NCBI GenBank assembly: GCA_937925515.1
Contig: CALALP010000042.1
Location: forward strand, 1 to 64,000
Source of the DNA: an uncultured Lachnoanaerobaculum sp.
Lineage (GTDB): Bacteria; Bacillota; Clostridia; Lachnospirales; Lachnospiraceae
Length of the DNA stretch: 64,000 nt
Direction: 5' to 3'
Of this stretch, positions 43,583-52,748 are shown piece by piece. Position numbers and translations under genes: made by a program. How positions within the stretch are numbered: the stretch's first letter is position 1; the number at the start of each line of letters is the position of its first letter. The notes under the pieces are model-generated. The model saw only the letters and a list, made by a program, of their open reading frames with translations, was not told where the DNA came from and searched no databases.

Positions 43583-44968
43583 TTATAAGATGTTTAATAC
43601 ATTTTCGCAACTGTCTATTATTCCATAATCGGCATATTCAAAAATTCTTGCATCTGGGTCAGTATTTACTGCAATAATTGTATTTGCCTGTTCAATGCCA
43701 CATGTATGCTGAACTGCCCCTGAAATTCCAAAGGCTAAATATATGTTTGGATTAACTGTTTTTCCTGTAAGTCCTACCTGAGATTCATAAGGTATAAAAC
43801 TCTTATCTACGGCAGTACGAGAACCAACAACCAAAAAGTTATTCTTTTTTGCCCAGTTAAAAATTAATGGTAGAGCTAGCTTTGCTCCCCCTCCAACTGC
43901 CAACAATTTATTATCCGTTTTTTCTATTGTTCTTACTGTTGCCATTTGTGGTAAAGTCTTACATACAATACGAGCCATGATATTTCCTCCTAATGCAGGA
44001 CGTATCATAAATAATTTTTCTCCATTTGTTTCAAGCAAAGTACAGTCTGCACAAAGACCTGTTTTTAAAAATGCAGCCACCTGTGGTGCATTACAACGCC
44101 CCCAAGAACTTGTATCCCAAAGTATTACTTTAGGTTTTTCCTTTATAGCAAGTTCTGCTATAACTTCAGGAGGCTGTTTTTTTATAACTTTTACTTTCTT
44201 GGCAATAGAATATGCAGCAGGAATTACTTTTTCTCCTACTGCCCATACTTCATCAAACTTTTTTTCATTAATCGGCAACAAAGCTTTATCATTTCGTATC
44301 TTTTTCTCTACCTCTGTTAAGACCTCAGAAAGCTTTTCAGCATCTATAAACTTACAATGTCTTTTGCCTAATGTATTATTATATGTTGAAACAACCAAAG
44401 TAGGTGAACCATTAAAACCACATCTTTTTTTATCAACTAATATAGTATCCGAGTCCCAAATTTCAGGTTCTACTGCCTTTGCACGAAAACTTGGAAATCT
44501 TAACTTATATGAACGTTCTATTGTAAGTAATGCAGGTTTAGTAACTTCTATTTCTTGGTATCTAGTTCTACATTTTATATTTCCATTATCTTTTATATAT
44601 GCTACTAAAACTTCTGTTATAACAGGTATACCCAAAAGTGCAGCCATACATGGACCTACTTGTGCTGTATCTCCATCCACACTCTGCCTACCACATAGTA
44701 TAATATCAGGTTTTAATTTCCTTACTGCCATAGAAAGCGTATAAGCTGTTGCAAGAGTGTCTGCTCCTGCAAATGCCTTATCTGTCAAAAGAATTGCACG
44801 AAAAACTCCAAGTCGTGTAAGCTGATAAAGTAAATCTCTTACATCAGGTCTTCCCATAGAAAGTACAGTTACTGTTGCATTTTTAAACTGTAAAGCACAT
44901 TCTAATGCACTTGCATCAAATGGATTTATTTCGCCGTTTACCTGTTTAACACAAACAAGAATATTCAT
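43583..44968 (-). CDS. Fused electron-transfer flavoprotein EtfB-EtfA
   Basis: One 461-residue chain joins both Etf subunits. Residues 1-200 are EtfB-like (NILVCVKQV start, ADTLATAYTLS, LCGRQSVDGDTAQVGP, TRYQEIEVTKPALLTIERS). Residues about 240-461 are EtfA-like, ending in the FAD-binding domain with GSRTAVDKSFIPYESQVGLT, LAFGISGAVQHTCGI and NTDPDARIFEYADYGI. The fold order B-A and shortened linker are unusual. It is the last gene of the operon, 4 bp after the FGGY kinase, and together with the FAD oxidase and iron-sulfur protein it recalls the LctBCD lactate dehydrogenase/Etf complex. Its electron partner is probably NAD or ferredoxin. Confidence 0.88.
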   Translation of the reverse strand: MNILVCVKQVNGEINPFDASALECALQFKNATVTVLSMGRPDVRDLLYQLTRLGVFRAILLTDKAFAGADTLATAYTLSMAVRKLKPDIILCGRQSVDGDTAQVGPCMAALLGIPVITEVLVAYIKDNGNIKCRTRYQEIEVTKPALLTIERSYKLRFPSFRAKAVEPEIWDSDTILVDKKRCGFNGSPTLVVSTYNNTLGKRHCKFIDAEKLSEVLTEVEKKIRNDKALLPINEKKFDEVWAVGEKVIPAAYSIAKKVKVIKKQPPEVIAELAIKEKPKVILWDTSSWGRCNAPQVAAFLKTGLCADCTLLETNGEKLFMIRPALGGNIMARIVCKTLPQMATVRTIEKTDNKLLAVGGGAKLALPLIFNWAKKNNFLVVGSRTAVDKSFIPYESQVGLTGKTVNPNIYLAFGISGAVQHTCGIEQANTIIAVNTDPDARIFEYADYGIIDSCENVLNIL

Positions 44969-44971
44969 CTA

Positions 44972-46444
44972 TTACCTCATACTATGATATATTGGTGCAA
45001 GTGCGTCATGTATTTTACAATAATCCTTATATTTTTCAAGATACTTTGCAGTATTGTCTACATTAGGCTTAGTAACATCTGCTAGCTTTATACAGCTATT
45101 TAAAGCAGATTTAAAATCCTTAAATACTCCAATCGCCACACCTGCTAACATAGCAGCTCCAAATGAAGAATCACTTATTTCGTATTGATAAAGTTTCATT
45201 TCCAAAACATCTGCCACAATTTGTTTCCAAAGTTTACTACTTGCACCACCACCTATAATAATTGCCTCATTTTTATGTATAATCCCTGCCCTCTTAAGTT
45301 CATGTTTACAGTCTAGTAATGAAAATGCAACTCCCTCAAGCACTGCACGATTAAAATGTGCTTTTGTATGCTCTGCTCTAATCCCTGTAAAACTTCCACA
45401 TAAAAGAGGATCTCCATAAGGAGTTAATTCTCCTGTTAAATATGGGTGAAACATAAGACCATTACAACATGGCTTTATTGAGCTAGCCTCTATATCTAAA
45501 GACTTGTAATCTCCCCCAAAATTATCCCTATACCAACGATATGACGCAGCGGCAGACTTTGTAGCTGTTCCGGGATACCATAAGCCATTTATGATATGGG
45601 AATAATTTATAAGTTGTGCATTAGGATATGCTCTACCAGTAATAACACATATTCTACCTGCTGTCGCAAGCTTTATTGTAACATCTTTCTTAGATACAGC
45701 ACCTGCTGCAAGTATCTCCATAGCAGTATCAGTTGTACCGCAAATTACTAAAGTTCCTCTTGCAAGCCCTGTTTCCAAAGCGACATTAGCTGTAATTTCT
45801 CCCACAATATCCAAAGGTTCATATAGCTTAGGCAACATGTTCTCTTTTAATGAAACAATATCACAAAGTTCCTCTGACCACTTTCCGGAGTTTATATCAA
45901 AAAACATACTTCCCTGTGCCTCTATCCTGTCAGTGCCAATGTTTCCTGTCATACGATACCTGACATAATCTTTTGCAAATAGTATATACTTACATTGTTT
46001 CCAAATCTTTGGTTCATTTTTCCTAATCCATAAAAGTTGAGGAAGTGTCCATATAGTATCAGGTTTATGAAGTGTTTTATCCATAATAATTTGACTGTAC
46101 TTTTCACAAAGAAAATCCACCTCTTTTTTACTGCGTACATCAGTCCAATAGATTGAGGGTCTAAGTAATCTATATTTTTCATCAAGCAATACTGCAACAT
46201 GAGTAGCTGCATCTAGGGCTACTGCCTTTATATCATTTACTGATATATTGCTCAAACTTATAACTGCTCTTATATTTTCCTTAATTGCACTAATCCAATC
46301 TTCCGGATTTTGCTCTGACCACCCTTTTTTAGGGTGTCTAGTAGGATATTCTACTACATGAACTGCCACAACATCTCCATTTTCACATAATAATGTAGCC
46401 TTAGATGCACCTCCACCAAAATCTATTCCAAGCAAATACCCCAT
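44972..46444 (-). CDS. FGGY-family carbohydrate kinase (xylulokinase/gluconokinase-like)
   Basis: A 490-residue sugar kinase. The N-terminal phosphate loop reads LGIDFGGGASKATLL, the conserved GWSEQNPEDW segment follows, the catalytic base is in YWTDVRSKK near residue 105, and the C-terminal ATP motif is IIGGGASSKLWKQIVADV. The expected SGQMH-type stretch is replaced by LDAATHVAVLLD, so the substrate pocket is unusual. GAGGAAA precedes the ATG. It lies between iolB and etfBA and should phosphorylate an intermediate of this pathway; the exact sugar is unknown. Confidence 0.88.
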   Translation of the reverse strand: MGYLLGIDFGGGASKATLLCENGDVVAVHVVEYPTRHPKKGWSEQNPEDWISAIKENIRAVISLSNISVNDIKAVALDAATHVAVLLDEKYRLLRPSIYWTDVRSKKEVDFLCEKYSQIIMDKTLHKPDTIWTLPQLLWIRKNEPKIWKQCKYILFAKDYVRYRMTGNIGTDRIEAQGSMFFDINSGKWSEELCDIVSLKENMLPKLYEPLDIVGEITANVALETGLARGTLVICGTTDTAMEILAAGAVSKKDVTIKLATAGRICVITGRAYPNAQLINYSHIINGLWYPGTATKSAAASYRWYRDNFGGDYKSLDIEASSIKPCCNGLMFHPYLTGELTPYGDPLLCGSFTGIRAEHTKAHFNRAVLEGVAFSLLDCKHELKRAGIIHKNEAIIIGGGASSKLWKQIVADVLEMKLYQYEISDSSFGAAMLAGVAIGVFKDFKSALNSCIKLADVTKPNVDNTAKYLEKYKDYCKIHDALAPIYHSMR

Positions 46445-46464
46445 ATTGATTTCCTCATTTTAAT

Positions 46465-47256
46465 TTAAATATCATTAAGCCATAAATGTTCAGGGTCAAA
46501 GCTCATAAAGAAACCTCTATCCTTACCTGCCATAATCCAAAGATAATAATTTTTATATCCGGGAGCACAACAACATGGGTGGTAGCCCTTAGGTATCTCT
46601 ACGAAATCGCCACTTTTTACAGTATAAGTTTCATCTATACTATTATCTTTAGTATATACTTTCTGTATACCAAATCCTGACGGTTTATTGTATTCAAAAT
46701 AATAAATTTCTTCTAAAATCCCCTCTTTTGGCATTTTGGATTCATCATGCTTATGTGGAGGATAACTTGCCCAATTTCCACCGTCTACAAATGCCTCTCC
46801 TACATAAATCATATCAGCCTCAACCCTCTCATCTACTATAAAATGAGCCTGTCTTTTCCAGCCTGTTTTACCTAATTCCTTGATTATTACATTTTCAGGT
46901 AATATTAAAACAGGTTTATGCTCATTTATAGCAGGGGCTTTACTTATTATAATACTAACTTCTGTAACAGCTTTTATCTCAAATTTTTCATTTTTAGGAA
47001 TGTATACAGCAGTCGCCACTCCGTCAAAAGAATTTTTTCGCTTTCCAATATTTATAAAATTAAAATCTGTGCCATATACACTACATTTTCCCCCAAGTAT
47101 AACTAACGCATATTCCTTATCTTTCTCATCAAAGAAACTGCTCTCGCCCTCTTCCATTCTTAAAGCATCTACTTCAAGCCACTTACATGCACTGTTTTCC
47201 TTAGAGTAAATGCTATCGCAACCATAATTTTTATTCCAATGTCTTTTAAAATTCAT
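46465..47256 (-). CDS. iolB: 5-deoxy-glucuronate isomerase (IolB family)
   Basis: IolB converts 5-deoxy-D-glucuronate to 5-dehydro-2-deoxy-D-gluconate in myo-inositol breakdown. From the ATG at 47256 (AAGGAGG seven bases upstream) the protein has 263 residues, a double cupin. The metal ligands are visible: His168 and His170 in SYPPHKHDE, a Glu in ILEEIYYFEY near 182, and His226 in IPKGYHPCCC. The match is to IolB and not to KduI. No iolG, iolE or iolD occurs nearby, so here it may act on another uronic acid. It overlaps the PfkB gene by 11 bp. Confidence 0.88.
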   Translation of the reverse strand: MNFKRHWNKNYGCDSIYSKENSACKWLEVDALRMEEGESSFFDEKDKEYALVILGGKCSVYGTDFNFINIGKRKNSFDGVATAVYIPKNEKFEIKAVTEVSIIISKAPAINEHKPVLILPENVIIKELGKTGWKRQAHFIVDERVEADMIYVGEAFVDGGNWASYPPHKHDESKMPKEGILEEIYYFEYNKPSGFGIQKVYTKDNSIDETYTVKSGDFVEIPKGYHPCCCAPGYKNYYLWIMAGKDRGFFMSFDPEHLWLNDI

Positions 47257-48160
47257 AGCCATTCCTCCTTAAATATTCCATGGTTTCCAAAAAGCTGGGT
47301 ACACTTTCTCTTGCTCCAAATCCACTACACTTAAGTGCAGATGTGGCACTTGCAAAATGACATGACGCTTTTAGACTAAAGCCTCTTATGAGTGCCACTG
47401 AAAATACTCCATGAAATACGTCCCCTGCACCATTAGTATCCACTACTTTTATGTGATAACATGGATATTTATATATTTCTGTTCCCTCATACAATATGCC
47501 TCCATGACTTCCTTTTGTAATAACTACTGCTTTAGAATTATATTGTTTAAATAGGCATTTTGCAGCATTACAAATTTCTATTTCCCCTGTATATGAAAGT
47601 GCAAACTCCTCGGACGGAATTAACACGTCTGCAAGTTTTATTAACTCTTCCACTCCTGTATATAATCCACCTGCATCATAAAGTACTATCCCACCTGACT
47701 TATGCATTAGTTTAGCTGCCTCTATGGCTGACTCCAGTTCATTACCGTCTACTAAAAGTATCTTAGCTTGTTGTATTAGTTCTTTTTGAAAAGTTGTAAG
47801 TTTAAGTTTTGGTAAATTTCCTTTATCAAAAACACATGTACGACTCCCATTTACCATATTAAGCCATATATTTGATGTAAATGACCTATACCCTCTATAA
47901 AGAGTAACCCCTGAGATATCAACTCCATACCTTTTAAAATCCTCTAAAAGAAACTGCCCTGCTATATCATCTGATAATACTCCTATATATCCTGAAGTTA
48001 TTCCCAATTTTGAGACTGTAACCATTGCAGTAGCAACAGGACCTCCACCACACTGCTTTGTTTCAAGTGCTTTAAGTTTAGCATCTTGTTTTGGAAATTT
48101 AGGAAGTACTGAAATTGTATCCATTACACATGCACCTATGCCAACAACTTGTGGTTTCAT
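47246..48160 (-). CDS. PfkB-family carbohydrate kinase
   Basis: A 304-residue ribokinase-fold enzyme. The N-terminal signature reads KQCGGGPVATAMVTVSKLG near residue 38, and the C-terminal catalytic motif is VVDTNGAGDVFHGVFSVAL, with the catalytic Asp in GAGD. It starts with an ATGA overlap on the aldolase gene and is followed at once by iolB. In inositol operons the analogous kinase IolC phosphorylates 5-dehydro-2-deoxygluconate. That role would fit here next to IolB and an aldolase, but sequence cannot separate it from fructose- or tagatose-type kinases. Confidence 0.9.
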   Translation of the reverse strand: MKPQVVGIGACVMDTISVLPKFPKQDAKLKALETKQCGGGPVATAMVTVSKLGITSGYIGVLSDDIAGQFLLEDFKRYGVDISGVTLYRGYRSFTSNIWLNMVNGSRTCVFDKGNLPKLKLTTFQKELIQQAKILLVDGNELESAIEAAKLMHKSGGIVLYDAGGLYTGVEELIKLADVLIPSEEFALSYTGEIEICNAAKCLFKQYNSKAVVITKGSHGGILYEGTEIYKYPCYHIKVVDTNGAGDVFHGVFSVALIRGFSLKASCHFASATSALKCSGFGARESVPSFLETMEYLRRNGYEF

Positions 48161-48984
48161 ACTGTCCCACTACTTCCTAATAATTCGATTTTTTCTTTTA
48201 CAAAATCGCTTACACTTTTTATAGCCTCCTGCATAAAAATATCTATTGCAGGAGTATTTCTAGGCGTTTCAAATACCTTATCGAGAAATGAATAACAAAG
48301 ATCTGTACTAAAATTAACTTTTCTTATACCTGCTTTAATAGCGTCTTGTATCTGCTCCTTTGGTATTCCTGAACCTCCATGTAAAACCAAAGGAGTTTTT
48401 GTAACTTCTTTTATTTCGCTAATTCTTTTAATATCCAGCTTAGGTGCTTTCTTATATCTTCCATGTGCATTTCCCACAAGTATTGCAAGTGCAAAGATAC
48501 CACTTTTTTCTACATAGTATTTTGCCTCTTTTGCACTTGTAAATTCTTCAATAATATCCTCATTTGCCGACCCTACATGCCCAAGTTCGCCCTCAACTTG
48601 TACAGATACATTTTTACATAAATCAACTATACTTTTTGTAACCTTTATATTGCTTTCTATTTCAAGTGTTGAGGCATCTATCATAATACCTGTACAACCT
48701 AAACGAAGTGCTTTTATAACTTCTTTTTCTGATGCTCCATGGTCTAAATGAAAACAAATAGGCACATTTACACTTTGTGCTGCCGCTATAATTATTGGAG
48801 CAAGAAAATCTGCATTTTCTTCTTGAAACAAGCGATTATAAACTTGCATAATAACCGGAGAATGCATTTTCCTTGCTGCATCTATAACTCCCATTACAGT
48901 TTCCATATTGTAAACATTAAAAGCCGGTATAGCAAAATTACCATTTTCAGCAATTTTTAAAATATCTCCTAGATTACTAAGCAT
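48157..48984 (-). CDS. Class II fructose-bisphosphate aldolase-family protein
   Basis: A 275-residue zinc aldolase: HLDHG gives the catalytic Asp81 and zinc His82, VGNAHGRYK gives the second zinc His near 173, LVLHGGSGIP gives the third near 200, and NFSTDL binds phosphate. GAGGAGG precedes the ATG. The family includes FbaA, tagatose-bisphosphate aldolase (GatY/KbaY) and IolJ, which splits 6-phospho-5-dehydro-2-deoxygluconate to DHAP and malonate semialdehyde. Because the kinase and IolB follow directly, an IolJ-like role is favoured. Confidence 0.9.
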   Translation of the reverse strand: MLSNLGDILKIAENGNFAIPAFNVYNMETVMGVIDAARKMHSPVIMQVYNRLFQEENADFLAPIIIAAAQSVNVPICFHLDHGASEKEVIKALRLGCTGIMIDASTLEIESNIKVTKSIVDLCKNVSVQVEGELGHVGSANEDIIEEFTSAKEAKYYVEKSGIFALAILVGNAHGRYKKAPKLDIKRISEIKEVTKTPLVLHGGSGIPKEQIQDAIKAGIRKVNFSTDLCYSFLDKVFETPRNTPAIDIFMQEAIKSVSDFVKEKIELLGSSGTV

Positions 48985-50089
48985 CTTCTGCCTCCTCTTT
49001 AGTTGCCTCTAAAACAAGTTCTTCAAGCGTCATAAGTTTCATGTTTTCAGGTCTTACCTCATTAAGAACTGACCACTCTGACGGACTTGCAGTTACAAGT
49101 AGTTCTGCCCCTGAATCTTTTGCCCACTCCCACCTTTTTTTGGCTGTCATTTTTATGACTTTTGGTATCCATTCTTTCATAAGGAGATTCCCTGCCCACA
49201 CAGTATCCTTTCCATGCAAAAGCATTTCATATCTTTGAGTACAAGCGTCCATTATTGCCCTTTCAGGTTCAGTTTCCAATAAATCACGAGAAAGTGCTGC
49301 AGGGTCTTGAAACACTGCTTTATATTTAAGTTTTTTAATGCTTAAAGCTTTAGTATTTATAAGCTCCTCTAAAAATTTAGGAAATGTCTTTATACAAGAA
49401 TTTAAATCAATTCCCCACTCTCTATATTCTCTTAAAAATATTTTTGCATCACATGGGTCAAATGCAATAATAGTTTCAAATTCAGAAAGTACTCTAGCAG
49501 CATTTGTCATTATCTGTCTGCTTTCCTCTGCCGCTCCTATCAGTGTTTCCATTGCCCAGCCACTATCAGGTTCATTTATCAATACAGTAAATTCTACACC
49601 TGCTCTTTTTAAAAGCCTTATAGCATTAATTGCAGTAGACGGTACTTTATATCTTGCGTCCTGTCCTAAAAACAATAATATCTTCTGCTTTTTTGAAAAT
49701 TTTTCAATCTCTGAAACTAATTTTTTGGACATTTCTTTTATTCCATACGGATTGCCACATTCTTCAATATTGTCTAACAATTTAACTATATATTTTGGAG
49801 TTATACCATTTAAAGCTGCCTCTAAACGTACTTCCTTAGTAAATGCAACAGGATCCCAACCTGTAACACACTCTCCTGTACAAGCCCCACAAAGAGCACA
49901 CTCATACACATTGTCTATTACCTCTGCTAAGTCTATTGCCTTACGCTCTACTAATGATAAAGACAATGCCCTGCCTCTAGCATTATTACGTTCCTGTCCT
50001 GTTACATTTCCAATGGGACAAATATGGCGACACATCCAGCAGAAACGACAGGCATCTATTGTCATCTTACTTTTTTCTGAAATTATCAT
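48977..50089 (-). CDS. GlcF-like iron-sulfur oxidoreductase subunit
   Basis: A 370-residue (Fe-S) protein of the GlcF/LutA/HdrD kind. Two [4Fe-4S] motifs lie near the N terminus: Cys14, 17, 20, 24 (CRFCWMCRHICP) and Cys64, 67, 70, 74 (CALCGACTGEC). The C-terminal half aligns with the two CCG domains, but their cysteines are largely lost: HDPCH is read as QDPAALSR, and no CCG pair is present. It should pass electrons from the FAD oxidase encoded next to it to EtfBA. It overlaps the aldolase gene by 8 bp, so the two are translated together. Confidence 0.88.
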   Translation of the reverse strand: MIISEKSKMTIDACRFCWMCRHICPIGNVTGQERNNARGRALSLSLVERKAIDLAEVIDNVYECALCGACTGECVTGWDPVAFTKEVRLEAALNGITPKYIVKLLDNIEECGNPYGIKEMSKKLVSEIEKFSKKQKILLFLGQDARYKVPSTAINAIRLLKRAGVEFTVLINEPDSGWAMETLIGAAEESRQIMTNAARVLSEFETIIAFDPCDAKIFLREYREWGIDLNSCIKTFPKFLEELINTKALSIKKLKYKAVFQDPAALSRDLLETEPERAIMDACTQRYEMLLHGKDTVWAGNLLMKEWIPKVIKMTAKKRWEWAKDSGAELLVTASPSEWSVLNEVRPENMKLMTLEELVLEATKEEAEDA

Positions 50090-50110
50090 ATCTGCTCGAC
50101 TTCCTTTCTT

Positions 50111-51535
50111 TTACAAACCAAGCTTATATGGATTCATTATTCCATTTGGGTCTAACTGCTTTTTTATACCTGTAAATACTTGCATGGCTAAGCCATATTG
50201 TTCTTTCATCAAACGACCAAGTTTAATTCCAACTCCATGATGATCATTTACTACTCCACCATTTGCAAGTGCAGTACGCACACCACAACTCCAAATTGCA
50301 TTATGCAGTCGCAATGCCTCTTTAGGATCTCTTGGCGGGTTATCCACTATAAAACGATCATAGACCATACAACCCCATTCATACCAATGCGAAAAATGTG
50401 CAATAAACTTTGCCATTGGAAAGTTTGTTTCAATAGTTTCTTTCATTGCCCAATATATTTTTTCTATCTTGTCATAGGTAGCAATAGTGTCCATAGTTCC
50501 AAACATCTGTGGAAGATCCATCATATTTCCGGGGTAAAAAAAAGCTATTTTCTCTTTCCACCATTTTTCGCCGTATTCACTTCCCAAATCTTCTGCACCA
50601 TATTTATCAAAAGTAGCAAGCAGTATCTTTTCCTCTGCTTTTACAAGTTCTTTTGCTCCCTCAAAGGCAACATTCATAAATGCTCCCTCTCTTTCTACTC
50701 CTACAATTTTTTTTATAAGAGAGGCTGTTTCTGCTTTATCATAAAGTCTTATAACAGAGGGCTTAAATTTTTGCAAAAGTTCTCTTGCCGCTTTAAAGGC
50801 ACTGCCTATATTTTGGAATAAAAATCCCCTAAAACGTCTTTCCTCCGGTTGTTCATAAATACGCATCTGTGCCTTTGTTATTACCCCAAGTGTTCCCTCA
50901 GAGCCTATAAATATCTGATTTAAATCAGACCCTGCTGCATGTTTTGGAACAGGCGAAGTTTCTATAATATCTCCATTTGGTAAAACTACCTCCATTTGTA
51001 ATACCATATCATCAATCTTACCATATTTAGTAGAAACAACTCCTATGCCCCTATGTGCAAGAAAACCTCCAACAGTTGAGCATGTAAGAGAACTTGGATA
51101 ATGCATTGTTGCATAACCAAACTTATTTGCCTCCCATTCTAGGTGCTTATATATAGCACCTGTTCCACAATCAATATACATTCCACTTGTATTAAATTCA
51201 TAAATCTGATTCATACGCTTGGTATCTAAAAGTATTCCACCGGCAACCGGTAATGCACCCCCTTGCGTACCACCTCCACCTCCCCAAGTAGTAACAGGTA
51301 GCTTGTAGTAGTTTGCAATCTTTAAAATTTTTGAAACTTCTTTGGCATCTTTTGGAGATACTATAAAGTCAGCCTCCGGCATACGCAAACCTCTGTCAGC
51401 CCACATTCTTGATAACCAAAAATAATCTACACTATGTGCTAATTTATCTATTTCTTTTGTAGAACAATTCTCCTGTCCCACTGCATCTTCCATTTCAGAT
51501 AAAATCATATCCTGTAAAAATTGAGAGCTTTGCAA
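50111..51535 (-). CDS. FAD-linked oxidase (GlcD / alkyl-DHAP synthase-like)
   Basis: A flavoprotein of the VAO/PCMH fold, about 474 residues from a TTG start that has GGAGG eight bases upstream; a GTG at 51583 would add 16 residues overlapping nagA. The FAD-binding part shows VTTWGGGGGTQGGALP, VGGFLAHRGIGVVSTKYG and IGSEGTLGVIT. The C-terminal NDHHGVG resembles the His motif of alkyl-DHAP synthase, and there is a DPNGIMNP end as in GlcD. It is followed by the iron-sulfur subunit and belongs with EtfBA in the same operon. It probably oxidises a 2-hydroxy acid, aldonate or polyol derived from the imported glycan. Confidence 0.88.
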   Translation of the reverse strand: MQSSQFLQDMILSEMEDAVGQENCSTKEIDKLAHSVDYFWLSRMWADRGLRMPEADFIVSPKDAKEVSKILKIANYYKLPVTTWGGGGGTQGGALPVAGGILLDTKRMNQIYEFNTSGMYIDCGTGAIYKHLEWEANKFGYATMHYPSSLTCSTVGGFLAHRGIGVVSTKYGKIDDMVLQMEVVLPNGDIIETSPVPKHAAGSDLNQIFIGSEGTLGVITKAQMRIYEQPEERRFRGFLFQNIGSAFKAARELLQKFKPSVIRLYDKAETASLIKKIVGVEREGAFMNVAFEGAKELVKAEEKILLATFDKYGAEDLGSEYGEKWWKEKIAFFYPGNMMDLPQMFGTMDTIATYDKIEKIYWAMKETIETNFPMAKFIAHFSHWYEWGCMVYDRFIVDNPPRDPKEALRLHNAIWSCGVRTALANGGVVNDHHGVGIKLGRLMKEQYGLAMQVFTGIKKQLDPNGIMNPYKLGL

Positions 51536-51563
51536 AATAATTTCCTCCACTTTTTTATAATCG

Positions 51564-52739
51564 CTAAAACACTTTCTTTCCACCTACAAAAACATGACTA
51601 ACTTTAAGTTCTTTATCCATTATTACAATATCTGCATCTTTACCGGATTCAAGACTTCCTTTTTCTTTATCAACTCCAAGAGATTTAGCAGGAGTTAGGC
51701 TCATCATTTCAGATACCATAGTTATAGGAATGCCTGCATTTTGTACTGCATTACGAAAAACTAAATCTGAAGTAGCAATACTTCCTGCAAAAAAGGAACG
51801 ATCAGGTAACTTTGCAACTCCGTCCTCTATAATTACCTTGTGTCCACCCTGTAAGCCACCAAGTAGGCTCTCCTTAACCTTTGTGCCGGCAGCTCTCATT
51901 GCATCTGTTATCAATAAAACTTTATCTGCACCTTTAAGTTTTATCACTAACTGTAAGAGTTCTTTTGGAACATGAACTCCGTCCCCAATTAACTCTACTC
52001 TCATATCCGTTAGTAAATATGCAGCCTCTACAATTCCTGCCTCAACTTTTTGTCCTATTTTTCTTACACTTGGTGTATTGCTATAAAGATGTGTAATCTG
52101 ATCAAAACCCCATTTATATGCCTCTATCACTTGCCTACATGTTGCATTACTATGAGCTATAGACAGCCTAATTCCTGCCTCCAAGAGCATATTTGTCATT
52201 TGTTTAATGCCATTTAATTCAGGAGCACAGCTTATACGCTTTATAATATCTCCCCCTGACTTAAGTAGTCTTTCCACCACAATTTTGTTAGGTTCTTGTA
52301 AATATTTTTCCTGTTGTGCTCCTTTCATTTCCTTAGATAAAAATGGCCCTTCAAGATGAATACCTAAAAAATTTGCATACTTGTCTTCCTTTGCAACTTC
52401 CCTGTAAATATCAAATAAATGTTCAGTATGCTCAATAGAATCAGTTACAGTTGTAGGAGTTATAGAAGTAGTTCCATGTAAGCAGTGAATTTTTCTGATT
52501 TCTCTAAATGCCTCCTTAGATGCGTCCATAAAATCAAAGCCTCCACCTCCATGCAAGTGTTCATCAATAAAGCCGGCTAATACTACCCCCTCATTAGCAT
52601 CTATTATTTCTGCTCCCTCAGGTATTTCTCCTTTATAGTCTGTTTGAGCTATTTTTCCATTTTCTATAACTAATACTGCCTTTTCTTTAATTTTATCCGG
52701 TAGTACTAGCTTTCCATTTTTTATAAATATTCTATTCAT
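51564..52739 (-). CDS. nagA: N-acetylglucosamine-6-phosphate deacetylase
   Basis: NagA removes acetate from GlcNAc-6-phosphate. The 391-residue amidohydrolase has GFIDEHLHGGGGFDFMD (His61, His63) near residue 57, LEGPFLSKEMKGAQQ with the metal Glu near 130, SIAHSNAT with a metal His, THLYSNTPSV in place of the usual THLFNAM, and LITDAMRAAG with the catalytic Asp. These are close to NagA, although the THLYSNTP variation may indicate a different amino-sugar phosphate. It ends shortly before the FAD oxidase and follows the NagB-like gene. Confidence 0.92.
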   Translation of the reverse strand: MNRIFIKNGKLVLPDKIKEKAVLVIENGKIAQTDYKGEIPEGAEIIDANEGVVLAGFIDEHLHGGGGFDFMDASKEAFREIRKIHCLHGTTSITPTTVTDSIEHTEHLFDIYREVAKEDKYANFLGIHLEGPFLSKEMKGAQQEKYLQEPNKIVVERLLKSGGDIIKRISCAPELNGIKQMTNMLLEAGIRLSIAHSNATCRQVIEAYKWGFDQITHLYSNTPSVRKIGQKVEAGIVEAAYLLTDMRVELIGDGVHVPKELLQLVIKLKGADKVLLITDAMRAAGTKVKESLLGGLQGGHKVIIEDGVAKLPDRSFFAGSIATSDLVFRNAVQNAGIPITMVSEMMSLTPAKSLGVDKEKGSLESGKDADIVIMDKELKVSHVFVGGKKVF

Positions 52740-52748
52740 CTTACACCT

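Noticed and set aside
43977..44744. Open frame of 255 codons on the plus strand opposite etfBA
   Set aside because: No ribosome site and no recognisable domain; it lies fully inside a well-supported coding gene on the other strand.
49338..50240. Open frame of 300 codons on the plus strand opposite the Fe-S and FAD oxidase genes
   Set aside because: It is antisense to two genes with clear motifs, and its translation has no family features.
50198..50821. Open frame of 207 codons on the plus strand opposite the FAD oxidase
   Set aside because: Cysteine- and Tyr-rich translation with no motif; shadow of the opposite gene.
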